From CAVPEV01 sp963703555 (GTDB taxonomy: Bacteria; Actinomycetota; Actinomycetes; Actinomycetales; Cellulomonadaceae): a stretch of 64,000 bases of DNA. How positions within the stretch are numbered: the first letter of the stretch is position 1; each line of letters opens with the position of its first letter. Shown here one piece after another: positions 25,010 to 32,822 of this stretch. The notes below the pieces were generated by a model that saw only the letters and a program-made list of their open reading frames with translations, was not told the DNA's origin and ran no database searches. A program made the position numbers and the translations under genes. The stretch is taken from contig CAVPEV010000028.1 of the NCBI GenBank assembly GCA_963703555.1, positions 54,795-118,794 on the forward strand. The letters are read 5' to 3'.

Positions 25010-25924
25010 GTGAGACACATCGCGCTTGCCACCTGCGCCCAGCTGCCCGCCCTCGACCCGGACGACGCACCGGTGCCGGCTGCGCTGGCCGACCGCGGGG
25101 TGAGCGCAGAGCCGGTGGTCTGGGACGACCCGGACGTGGACTGGTCGGTGTACGACGCCGTCGTCGTGCGCTCCACCTGGGACTACACCGACCGGCCCGG
25201 CCAGTTCGTGGCGTGGGCGCGCCGGACGGAGGCAGTCACCCGGGTGCTCAACCCGGCGGCGGTGCTCGCCTGGAACATCGACAAGACGTACCAGCGCGGA
25301 CTGGCGGCTGCGGGCCTGCCGATCGTCCCGACGATCTGGCTCGACCCGGAGCGGCACCTGGACGCGCGGGCCATCCACACCCGGTTCCCGGCGATGGGCG
25401 ACTTCGTCATCAAGCCGACGGTGAGCGCCGGGTCGCGGGACACCGGGCGCTACGCCGCGGGCGAGGTCAACTCCCGGGCGCTGGCCATCCGGCACGTCAA
25501 GCGCCTGCTCGACTCCGGGCGGCACGTCATGCTGCAGCGGTACCTGCGTCACGTGGACACCGACGGGGAGACCGCCCTGGTCTACATCGACGGACGGTTC
25601 AGCCACGCGGTGCACAAGGCTCCGCTCCTGGACGGGCCGTTCCGGGAGGGCTCGATGGAGGGTGCGCTGTACCGGGAAGAGGTGATGACCGACCGGGCGG
25701 CCACGCCCGCGGAGCGCGACGTCGCCGATCGGGTGATCGACGCCCTGCCCGGCCTGCTGCCCGGTGTCCAGATGCCGCTGCTCTACGCGCGGGTCGACCT
25801 CATCCCGGACGACGCCGGTGCGCCCGTCGTCCTCGAGCTGGAGCTCGCCGAGCCGTCGCTGTTCCTGCGGCTGGCGCCCGAGGCGGTCGACCGCCTCGCG
25901 GACGCCATCGTTGCCCGCGTCTGA
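25010..25924 (+). CDS. ATP-grasp domain protein (RimK/GshB-like)
   Basis: A 304-residue ATP-grasp ligase-like protein. The pre-ATP-grasp part has DAVVVRSTWDYTDRPGQF, the ATP-binding part DFVIKPTVSAGSRDTGRY (Lys and glycine-rich loop), and the metal-binding end LYARVDLIPDDAGAPVVLELELAEPSLF. Family members ligate a carboxylate to an amine or thiol; the substrates are unknown and no biosynthetic partner is adjacent. Two consecutive GTG codons offer starts at 25007 and 25010; spacing to the -10 box favours 25010. Confidence 0.82.
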   Translation: MRHIALATCAQLPALDPDDAPVPAALADRGVSAEPVVWDDPDVDWSVYDAVVVRSTWDYTDRPGQFVAWARRTEAVTRVLNPAAVLAWNIDKTYQRGLAAAGLPIVPTIWLDPERHLDARAIHTRFPAMGDFVIKPTVSAGSRDTGRYAAGEVNSRALAIRHVKRLLDSGRHVMLQRYLRHVDTDGETALVYIDGRFSHAVHKAPLLDGPFREGSMEGALYREEVMTDRAATPAERDVADRVIDALPGLLPGVQMPLLYARVDLIPDDAGAPVVLELELAEPSLFLRLAPEAVDRLADAIVARV

Positions 25925-25961
25925 CCGGGGACCCGCGTCCGACCCGAGCGGGCGAGGTGGG

Positions 25962-26033
25962 GTGGCTGACGGGACTTGAACCCGCGACCCCCTGGACCAC
26001 AACCAGGTGCTCTACCAGCTGAGCTACAGCCAC
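25962..26033 (-). tRNA. tRNA-His (anticodon GTG)
   Basis: On the minus strand, GTGGCTG/CAGCCAC acceptor, D arm TAGCTCAGCTGGTAGAGC, anticodon stem CCTGG/CCAGG around TTGTGGT, T arm GGTTCAAGTCC. The extra 5' G typical of tRNA-His is present. Confidence 0.96.
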
Positions 26034-26125
26034 CATGCCGGCCGTACCGGACCGGTGTGCGGGCCGCTGGGACGGACGGTGCCCGGCACCCAGGCGCCGG
26101 ACCGAGACCTGAGTGTACCGGGTGG

Positions 26126-26794
26126 TCAGGACGTCGCGGTCCGTCGCTCGGGCAGCACCGACGACGCCGTCACCTGCGCCGCCAGAGCCCGGGCGGTCGC
26201 CGAGTCCGGGCCGGGCGCCGGCACCATGACCGCCTGCCGGTAGTACCGCAGCTCGTCGATGCTCTCCAGGATGTCGGCGAGCGCGCGGTGGCCGCCATGC
26301 TTCTCGGGGGAGGCGAAGTACGCGCGCGGGTACCAGCGCCGGGCCAGCTCCTTGATGGTGGACACGTCGATCACCCGGTAGTGCAGGTGCCCCACGAGGT
26401 CCGGCATGTCCCGGTCGAGGAAGGCTCGATCGGTGCCGACCGAGTTGCCGGCCAGCGGTGCCTTGCCGGGCTCCGGCACCAGGCGGCGCAGGTAGGCGAG
26501 CAGCTGGGCCTGCGCATCGGCGAGCGTCGTGCCGCCGGCGAGGTCGTCGAGCAGGCCTGAGGTCGTGTGCATCGTCCGCACGAAGTCACCCATGGCCGCC
26601 AGGGCCTCGGGCGGCGGGGTGATGAGGACGTCGATACCGCCGTCCAACACCTGCAGCTCGGAGTCGGTGACGACGGCCGCGACCTCGACGAGCGCGTCGG
26701 TGTGCAGGTCCAGGCCGGTCATCTCACAGTCGATCCAGACGATCCGGTCGTTGCTCGACGGTGCGGCGTCGGTGGTGTTGTTCGTGCTGCTCAC
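26126..26794 (-). CDS. orn: Oligoribonuclease
   Basis: A 222-residue DEDDh 3'-5' exonuclease that degrades short RNAs and pGpG, the breakdown product of c-di-GMP. Motifs: IVWIDCEMTGLD (D, E), VDVLITPPPEAL, GNSVGTDRAFLDRDMP (D), and EKHGGHRALADILESI (H, D). A Ser/Asn/Thr-rich stretch of about 15 residues precedes the domain and a 20-residue tail follows. GTG 26794 is set by the minus-strand box TAGGCT seven bases upstream. Functionally linked to the diguanylate cyclase at 4374 through pGpG turnover. Confidence 0.96.
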   Translation of the reverse strand: MSSTNNTTDAAPSSNDRIVWIDCEMTGLDLHTDALVEVAAVVTDSELQVLDGGIDVLITPPPEALAAMGDFVRTMHTTSGLLDDLAGGTTLADAQAQLLAYLRRLVPEPGKAPLAGNSVGTDRAFLDRDMPDLVGHLHYRVIDVSTIKELARRWYPRAYFASPEKHGGHRALADILESIDELRYYRQAVMVPAPGPDSATARALAAQVTASSVLPERRTATS

Positions 26795-26801
26795 GGCCGT
26801 C

Positions 26802-26807
26802 AGCCTA
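26802..26807 (-). promoter_or_regulatory. -10 box, leaderless orn
   Basis: Minus-strand TAGGCT, seven bases before GTG 26794. It lies inside the 3' end of the upstream membrane-protein gene. Confidence 0.6.
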
Positions 26808-27164
26808 CGGCTCGCCCCGCACCGGGCGGTCCGCTCGGCCCGGCGGGGGCGCGTGGTTGGTGCGCTCCTCCAGGACGGCGGCGAGGTGGCCGCCGAGCAT
26901 GACGACGACAGCCACGGCTGCGCCGACCAGACGCGCGGCGGACCAGGAGATGCCCGCCCAGCGCAGGGCAGCCATGGTGACGGCAGCGACGACGAGCGCG
27001 GCCAGCCCGTGCTCACCGGCCTGCCACAGCCGTCTCCGGCGGCTCGTCGGGGGGAGGTCCGTGCCTGGTCCCGCGACCGGCGGGCGGCTCGGTGCCGGCT
27101 CGGGGGCGAGGACCGGCAGGTGATCCTCGCCCGGCTCGGGAACCGCGGCGCTGTGGCGTCCCAT
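26805..27164 (-). CDS. Hypothetical two-TM membrane protein
   Basis: A 119-residue protein with a Pro/Ala-rich cytoplasmic-type N-terminus (about 1-50), a basic SRRRRLW boundary and two hydrophobic helices (roughly 56-74 and 79-99), then a short charged tail. ATG 27164 has GGAGG eleven bases upstream. It is not recognised as a named family. It ends ten bases before the orn start and overlaps the orn -10 box. Confidence 0.6.
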   Translation of the reverse strand: MGRHSAAVPEPGEDHLPVLAPEPAPSRPPVAGPGTDLPPTSRRRRLWQAGEHGLAALVVAAVTMAALRWAGISWSAARLVGAAVAVVVMLGGHLAAVLEERTNHAPPPGRADRPVRGEP

Positions 27165-27332
27165 CGCGCGAAGCACCTCCGATCCGCCGCGGCGTGATGG
27201 CGGCACGCGTCATGGTGCCATGGTGCGTGCCGCCACCTGGAGGAGGTGCCGCTACCGTGGGAAGTTCGACGAGCGCCTGCTGTCCGGGGGAAGATCTGCG
27301 GGACGTCGACGCCGGCCACCACGGATCGGGAC

Positions 27333-28499
27333 ATGAACCTTCTCACGCTGCTCATCGTGCTGGGGCTGGTCATCGCCGCCGTGCACGGCTACCGCGCGGG
27401 GCTGGGACACGTGGTGCTGCCCTCGGCCGGCGCTGTCGGCGGGCTCGTGCTCGGTGTGCGCCTGGCGCCGCGGGTGATGCTCCTCGTCGACCAGGTGGGC
27501 GCGAAGGTCGCCGTCGCCGTTGCCGTCGCACTCCTGGCGGTTGCTGTTGGGCACGCGGTGGGCACATTCGTGGCGCGGCGGCTCGACCGAGCCAGCGACC
27601 AGGTCCACCTGGGGCCGTTGACCAGGAGCCTGGGAGCAGCCGTCCAGGCGGCATTCGTCCTCTTCGTGGTGTGGCTGCTCGCCTCCGGGCTGGGCACCGT
27701 CGAGGCGTACGGGATCGGCCGGCAGGTGCAGACGTCACCGATCATCCGCACGCTGAACTCCGCCCTGCCCGCCCCCCCGGACATCGTCTCCCGGCTCAAG
27801 GCAGTCATCAGTCCGAACGGTTTCCCCACCGTGTTCGTGGCCGGGGAGCCGCAGCGTGCCCCGGTCTCGCCGGGCCAGGAGGTGGACGCCGCGACGGTCG
27901 CGGTCGCCGAGCGGTCGGTGGTCCAGGTGGTCGGGCCGGGCTGCGGCGGGGTGGTCGAGGGCTCGGGTTTCGTGGTCGCTCCCGGCGCAGTGGTGACCAA
28001 CGCACACGTGGTCGCCGGCGTGCGTCAGCCCACGGTGGTCGATGCCGCCGGGCGGCACAGTGCGACGGTCGTGGACTTCGACCCGAACGAAGACGTGGCC
28101 GTACTGGTCGTCGACGGCCTACGGGCTCCGGTGCTGGCGACCGGCAGCGGTGGCGTCCCGGCCGGCTCGCCGGCGGCCACCCTCGGGTACCCCGGGGGTG
28201 GGCCGTTGCGCGCCGACGGCGCCGTCGTCCTGGACCGGACGATCGCCGTGGGCCAGAACATCTACAACCAGGGCACGGTGCACCGGGCGATCTACGAGAT
28301 CGCCGGCGCCGTCGAGCCGGGCAGCTCCGGCGGTCCGCTGATCACTGCCGACGGCCGGGTGGCAGGCATCGTGTTCGCCCGGTCCGTCAGCCAGGACCAC
28401 CTGGGCTATGCGCTCGTCTGGGACGAGGTCGCAGCGCAGGTGGGCGCCGCCAGCCAGCGCAGCGCCGCGGTGCCCACCGGAGCCTGCAGCGCGGGGTGA
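27333..28499 (+). CDS. MarP-like membrane serine protease
   Basis: A 388-residue protein with four N-terminal transmembrane helices of CvpA type (about 1-115) and a periplasmic trypsin-like protease. The catalytic triad is visible: His in VVTNAHVVAG (about 222), Asp in DFDPNEDVAVLVV (about 252), Ser in EPGSSGGPLI (about 330). A Cys in VQVVGPGCGGVVEGSG and another near the C-terminus (GACSAG) may form the disulfide known in Mycobacterium tuberculosis MarP (Rv3671c), which is needed for acid and oxidative stress resistance. ATG 27333 is chosen as the start of the first helix. Confidence 0.9.
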   Translation: MNLLTLLIVLGLVIAAVHGYRAGLGHVVLPSAGAVGGLVLGVRLAPRVMLLVDQVGAKVAVAVAVALLAVAVGHAVGTFVARRLDRASDQVHLGPLTRSLGAAVQAAFVLFVVWLLASGLGTVEAYGIGRQVQTSPIIRTLNSALPAPPDIVSRLKAVISPNGFPTVFVAGEPQRAPVSPGQEVDAATVAVAERSVVQVVGPGCGGVVEGSGFVVAPGAVVTNAHVVAGVRQPTVVDAAGRHSATVVDFDPNEDVAVLVVDGLRAPVLATGSGGVPAGSPAATLGYPGGGPLRADGAVVLDRTIAVGQNIYNQGTVHRAIYEIAGAVEPGSSGGPLITADGRVAGIVFARSVSQDHLGYALVWDEVAAQVGAASQRSAAVPTGACSAG

Positions 28500-28535
28500 G
28501 CCGGTCGTCCCGTCGAGCGGCACAGGTCGCAGCGG

Positions 28536-28608
28536 TGCCCCCAGCAGGACTCGAACCTGCAACCGACGGATTAGAAGGCCGTTGCTCTATCCATTGAGCT
28601 ATGGGGGC
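28536..28608 (-). tRNA. tRNA-Arg (anticodon TCT)
   Basis: Minus strand: acceptor GCCCCCA/TGGGGGC, D arm TAGCTCAATGGATAGAGCA, anticodon loop CTTCTAA, T arm GGTTCGAGTCC. Confidence 0.96.
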
Positions 28609-28712
28609 GGGGGCGCGCCTCGCCGGGGTTCGCCCGAGGGCGCGTCCTCACGCTAGCGGATCGTGCCGGACGAGGTGCGGCGCGTGGGTTTGGCCGACCT
28701 TGCGCAGGACGG

Positions 28713-28718
28713 GAGGAT
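28713..28718 (+). promoter_or_regulatory. Putative promoter of GTPase pair
   Basis: GAGGAT six bases before GTG 28725, with TTGGCC 17 bases upstream as a possible -35; no ribosome site, so probably leaderless. Confidence 0.4.
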
Positions 28719-28724
28719 GGGTCC

Positions 28725-30407
28725 GTGACCGCACCGCTGGACCCGCAGGTGGCCGCTGAGGTGCTGGAGCACCCGCTCGGCGCCGGCTCGTTGCTTGACG
28801 CGATCCGTGACCTGCAGCGCGACGTGCTGGCCACCCAGCTGCCCATCGACCTGCCCGAGGTCGGACGGGCCCGTGCGGCTCGGGAGCGGATGGCTCGCCA
28901 GCTCGCCGACCACCTGCTGCCCAGACTGACCCAGCTGGCCACACCGGTGATCGTCGTCGTGGCCGGGTCGACGGGTGCGGGCAAGTCCACGCTGGTCAAC
29001 TCACTCCTGGGGTCCGAGGTGTCCCGGGCCGGTGCGCTGCGCCCGACCACGCGCCGCCCGGTGCTCGCCCAGCACCCTGCGGACGCGGAGCTGCTCGCCG
29101 GCCACCCGCTGCTGGCGGACGTCGACGCCGTGGTGCATGAGGGCGTGCCGCGCGGCCTTGCGCTGCTGGACGCCCCCGACCTGGACTCCGTCGTCGATAC
29201 CAACCGCGCGGCCGCGCGTCGCCTGCTCGATGCCGCCGACCTGTGGGTGTTGGTGACCACGGCAACCCGGTACGGCGACGCGGTGCCGTGGCAGGTGCTG
29301 CGCGACGCGGTCGCGCGCGGCGCGTCTGCCGCGATGGTGCTCAACCGGGTCCCGCCAGAGGCCCTGACCACGGTGCGTGCCGACCTGCTCGACCGGCTGC
29401 GGGGTGGCGGGATGGCGGACGTGCCGCTGTTCGTCATCGGTGAGGCCGAGTCCGCCGATCCGCTGCTGCCGGCCGGTGCGACCGCGCCGGTGATGCGATG
29501 GCTGACCATGGTGGCAGGGTCCGACCGTGCCCGGACCGTGGTCCGGCGCACTCTGCGGGGGTCCTTCGAGGCGCTGCGCCCGGAGCTGGACCGGCTCGCC
29601 GAGGCGGTGCAGGCGCAGGTCGACGCGGCGCGGGAGCTGCGCGACCTGCTCACCCGGGCCGCCGCTGGCGCTGCCGAACAGGCCAGCGCGGACGTCCTGT
29701 CCGGTCGGCTGGCGGACGGCGCGGTCCGGGCACGCTGGACCGAGATCGTGGCCGGCGGGCCGGTCGACGTCGTCCGGCGCGGGCGCGTGCGGGGGGGCCG
29801 CCGATCGGCCGCACGGTGGACACAGGCGGCTCGGCCGGTCATGGAGGACCTGCGACGGGCGGCCGAGGACGCCCTGCGCGGCACGGCGGTCCGGGCGGAG
29901 GAGGTCCTGCGGACGCTTCTGACCGCGGAGAACGCACCCGAGGGTGCCGGGTGGCTGGCACGGACATGGCCGGGAGGGCCGGTCGGCGATGTCCCCACCG
30001 AGGTCGACGCCTGGCTCCTCGGTGCGGGGCCGGCGATCCGGGTGGGTGTCGACGAGGTGGACCACGTCCGGGTTGCGGCGGAGCACCGGCACGAGCGCCG
30101 CCGGGCGGCCCGGGAGCGCCGCCGGGCGGCCCGCGCCGAACGGGCGGTGGGCCGGCAGGGGCTGGCGGCCATCACGCTGAGCGCTGCCGGCGGGGTGACA
30201 CAGGCGCGCGAGCTGCTCGGCGCGCTGCTCGGGACGGCCGGTGAGCATGCGCTGCGGGCGGTCCAGGAGGACCTGGCGAGCCGGGTCGAGGCACAGGTGA
30301 TGCGGGTGCGCGACGGTGCGCTCGCCGTGCTGGACCAGCCGGCGCTGGCCGACGACGCTGCGGCAGCCCTGCGCCTGCGGCTGGCTGTCCTCAAGGACCT
30401 CACATGA
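28725..30407 (+). CDS. Dynamin-like / 50S-binding-domain GTPase, first of a pair
   Basis: A 560-residue large GTPase. G1 is VVVAGSTGAGKSTLVNSLLG (about 78-97), the G2 region RPTTRRPVL, G3 LLDAPDLDSV where the usual DTPG reads DAPD, and G4 MVLNRVPPE in place of NKxD, so nucleotide specificity may be unusual. The remaining 300 residues are helical and Arg/Ala-rich with QVEAxMRV-like repeats, suggesting a membrane- or self-associating stalk as in dynamins. It is coupled by ATGA to a second GTPase. Role unknown; such adjacent pairs occur across actinobacteria. Confidence 0.75.
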   Translation: MTAPLDPQVAAEVLEHPLGAGSLLDAIRDLQRDVLATQLPIDLPEVGRARAARERMARQLADHLLPRLTQLATPVIVVVAGSTGAGKSTLVNSLLGSEVSRAGALRPTTRRPVLAQHPADAELLAGHPLLADVDAVVHEGVPRGLALLDAPDLDSVVDTNRAAARRLLDAADLWVLVTTATRYGDAVPWQVLRDAVARGASAAMVLNRVPPEALTTVRADLLDRLRGGGMADVPLFVIGEAESADPLLPAGATAPVMRWLTMVAGSDRARTVVRRTLRGSFEALRPELDRLAEAVQAQVDAARELRDLLTRAAAGAAEQASADVLSGRLADGAVRARWTEIVAGGPVDVVRRGRVRGGRRSAARWTQAARPVMEDLRRAAEDALRGTAVRAEEVLRTLLTAENAPEGAGWLARTWPGGPVGDVPTEVDAWLLGAGPAIRVGVDEVDHVRVAAEHRHERRRAARERRRAARAERAVGRQGLAAITLSAAGGVTQARELLGALLGTAGEHALRAVQEDLASRVEAQVMRVRDGALAVLDQPALADDAAAALRLRLAVLKDLT

Positions 30408-32011
30408 CCGACAGCGTGCGCGGCGAGCGGACCGCGGCCCTGCTGGCACGCTCCGGGCAGCTGCGGGCTGCGCTGGAGCTGGCCGGGGACCGGCTCGACC
30501 AGGACGTCGCCGCGCAGGCGCGAGCGGTCCTCACCCGGATCGATGAACGGCTGGCCCTGGGCGTGGACCACACGGTCGTCGCGCTCGCCGGCGGCACCGG
30601 TTCGGGCAAGTCCAGCCTGTTCAACGCCGTGTCGGGGCTGCAGCTCGCCGACGTCGGCGCGCGGCGGCCCACCACGGCGGAGATCACCGCCTGCGTGTGG
30701 GGTTCCCAGGCGGACGAGCTGCTGGCGTGGCTGGGGGTCGGGGTCGGGCACAGCATGCAGCGGGAGAGCTTGCTCGACGCGGACGACGAGGCGGCGCTGC
30801 GGGGCCTGATCCTGCTGGACCTGCCCGACCACGACTCGGTCGAGGCCGCCCACCGGGCCGTGGTGGACCGCCTGGTGCCTCAGGCCGACCTGGTGATCTG
30901 GGTGGTGGACCCGCAGAAGTACGCCGACGACGCGCTGCACCGTCGCTACCTGCAGCGGCTGTCCGGGCAGGATGCCGAGCTACTCGTGGTGCTCAACCAG
31001 GTGGACACGCTCCCGGACGACCAGCGCGGCGCGGTGGTCGCCGACCTCGGGCGGCTGCTCGCCGAGGACGGTCTGCCGGACGTACCGGTGCTCGTCACGT
31101 CGACCCGCACCGGCCAGGGGGTCGGCGAGCTGCGCGACCTGCTGATCGCCGCGGTTGCGACCAGGGCCGCGGCGGCCCGGCGCGCCGCGGCGGGGCTGGC
31201 GGCGGCGGCTCGGGAGGTCATCGCCGCCACGGGGCCGGAGCCGGACGGTGCCCCGCTCGACGTCGCGCCCGTCGTCGACCGGCTCGCCGAGGCGGCCGGC
31301 GTGCTCGCCGCGCCCGACGGGGGAGCGGGTCCGGGAGAGGCTGTGCGGCGCCGGCTGGTGGCCGTGCAGCCCGACGCGGTGGAGCAGACCCGCTCCGGCT
31401 GGCTGCGGCAGGTCACCGATGGTCTGCCGGACGGGTGGCGCCGGTCGGTGGAGAGCTCCGTGCCCCCGGCGGGGGAGCTGGCCGGTGCTGTCGACGCGGC
31501 GCTCGGAGCGGTGGTGGTGCCGGCGGTCCGGTCGCACGCGGGTGCCGTCCGGGCGAGCGCGTTGGCCGCCCTGCTGGCCGGGCTGGCCGTCGGCGCGGTC
31601 GCGCTCGGTGCGCTGGTCGGAGGCTCGGGGCCGGCCGCCGTGCCGTGGGCCCTCCCGACGGCCGGCCTGCTGGTCCTCGTCGGGGTGGGCCTGCTGGTGT
31701 CCGCGGCCCGACTGCGACGGGCAGCGGTGCGACGTCGCGTCGACGAGGTGCGACGTGCCGGCCGGGCGGCCGTGGCACAGGTGGTCGACGTCCTGCTCGT
31801 GCAGCCCGCAGCGCGGATCCTGACCGAGCGGGCGCGCGTCCATGAGCTGGCCGCTGCGGCCGCCGGATCGTCGGATCCTCCACTGATCCACGCGTTCCCG
31901 CAGGACGGTCCGCCGACCCGGGACGGACCGACCGATGGTTCGCCGGCTGCCGGCTCGGGGGTCTCGGGTCCGGCCACGGGCACGGCGTCCGTCGGGCCGC
32001 TCCCGACGTAG
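30404..32011 (+). CDS. YfjP-like membrane GTPase, second of a pair
   Basis: A 535-residue GTPase. G1 is ALAGGTGSGKSSLFNAV (about 60-76), G2 RRPTTAEIT, G3 ILLDLPDHDSVE, G4 VVLNQVDTLPD (NQVD rather than NKxD), G5 VLVTSTRTGQG. Two hydrophobic helices follow at about 382-405 and 415-437, then a Pro/Gly/Ser-rich tail, so it is probably membrane anchored. Translationally coupled to the first GTPase (ATGA), suggesting a hetero-oligomer similar to paired bacterial dynamins. Confidence 0.78.
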   Translation: MTDSVRGERTAALLARSGQLRAALELAGDRLDQDVAAQARAVLTRIDERLALGVDHTVVALAGGTGSGKSSLFNAVSGLQLADVGARRPTTAEITACVWGSQADELLAWLGVGVGHSMQRESLLDADDEAALRGLILLDLPDHDSVEAAHRAVVDRLVPQADLVIWVVDPQKYADDALHRRYLQRLSGQDAELLVVLNQVDTLPDDQRGAVVADLGRLLAEDGLPDVPVLVTSTRTGQGVGELRDLLIAAVATRAAAARRAAAGLAAAAREVIAATGPEPDGAPLDVAPVVDRLAEAAGVLAAPDGGAGPGEAVRRRLVAVQPDAVEQTRSGWLRQVTDGLPDGWRRSVESSVPPAGELAGAVDAALGAVVVPAVRSHAGAVRASALAALLAGLAVGAVALGALVGGSGPAAVPWALPTAGLLVLVGVGLLVSAARLRRAAVRRRVDEVRRAGRAAVAQVVDVLLVQPAARILTERARVHELAAAAAGSSDPPLIHAFPQDGPPTRDGPTDGSPAAGSGVSGPATGTASVGPLPT

Positions 32012-32074
32012 TCCGGCGCCCGGCCGCAGCTCGGCTGCTCCACCCTCAGCCGCTGTGCATGCAGCGCGCCGCTC

Positions 32075-32099
32075 GGCACGGACCCCCTGTCCGCGTGCC
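32075..32099 (+). terminator. Hairpin between GTPase pair and ssb
   Basis: GGCACGGAC pairs with GTCCGCGTGCC with a two-base bulge; possible terminator for the GTPase operon. Confidence 0.3.
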
Positions 32100-32174
32100 G
32101 GCGCGATCGCGCCCGCAGTCTCGGTGGTACGAGCCGTCCGCTGCTGGCGGGCGGCGCACCCGGGAGGAGCAGTC

Positions 32175-32738
32175 ATGAGCACGCAGGAGACCGTCGTCAC
32201 CGTCACCGGCTGGGTGGGCAAGGAGCCCAGGTACTACCCCGGCACCGAGGAGCAGCGCTCGTTCACCACGTTCCGGATGGCCAGCACACGGCGCATCTTC
32301 GATCGCGAGCAGCGCACCTGGACCGACGGCCGCACCGTCTGGTTCACCGTCAAGACGTGGCGCGCGGCGGCCCGCAACGTCGCCGAGTCGTTGCGCAAGG
32401 GCGACCCTGTCGTGGTGACGGGGCGGCTCGTCGTCGACGAGTGGGCCGGCGAGGACGGGGAACGCACCGAGCTCGTCGTCGAGGCGACCGCCCTCGGCCA
32501 CGACCTGACCCAGGGGACGTCCCGCTTCGCCCGGGTGCTGCACGGCGCCGGCCTTCGCGAGGGCGATGTTGCCGGCGACGGCACGCCGGTCGCGGGGCAG
32601 CAGGATCCGGACGGGTTCGGCGCGCCCGGGTACGGTGCCGACGAGCTCCCCGGTGAGGGCCCGGTGATCGCCGAGGACGCGGCCGCCGGGAGCCTCGGCG
32701 GGCCCCGGGACGAGGAGGACGTCCGGGTGATCGCCTAG
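32175..32738 (+). CDS. ssb: Single-stranded DNA-binding protein
   Basis: A 187-residue protein with an N-terminal OB fold (about 1-110): ETVVTVTGWVGKEPRYYP, TTFRMASTRR, WFTVKTWRAAARNVAESLRKGDPVVVTGRL. It lacks the acidic C-terminal DIPF tip of the main replicative SSB, ending instead EEDVRVIA, so it is probably an accessory paralogue (SsbB type). A GGGAGGAG ribosome site precedes ATG 32175. Its TAG stop forms part of the promoter box for ettA. Confidence 0.88.
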   Translation: MSTQETVVTVTGWVGKEPRYYPGTEEQRSFTTFRMASTRRIFDREQRTWTDGRTVWFTVKTWRAAARNVAESLRKGDPVVVTGRLVVDEWAGEDGERTELVVEATALGHDLTQGTSRFARVLHGAGLREGDVAGDGTPVAGQQDPDGFGAPGYGADELPGEGPVIAEDAAAGSLGGPRDEEDVRVIA

Positions 32739-32741
32739 GCT
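32736..32741 (+). promoter_or_regulatory. -10 box of ettA
   Basis: TAGGCT whose TAG is the ssb stop codon; it would start transcription near 32748 and leave a 5' leader of about 75 bases before GTG 32823. Confidence 0.45.
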
Positions 32742-32822
32742 GGGAGCTCACGGCGCGTTGCCTCGGTGCACGGGGCTACGCCCGATCCGAACCCCCGAGC
32801 GCACGAGGCGGACAGCAACCCA

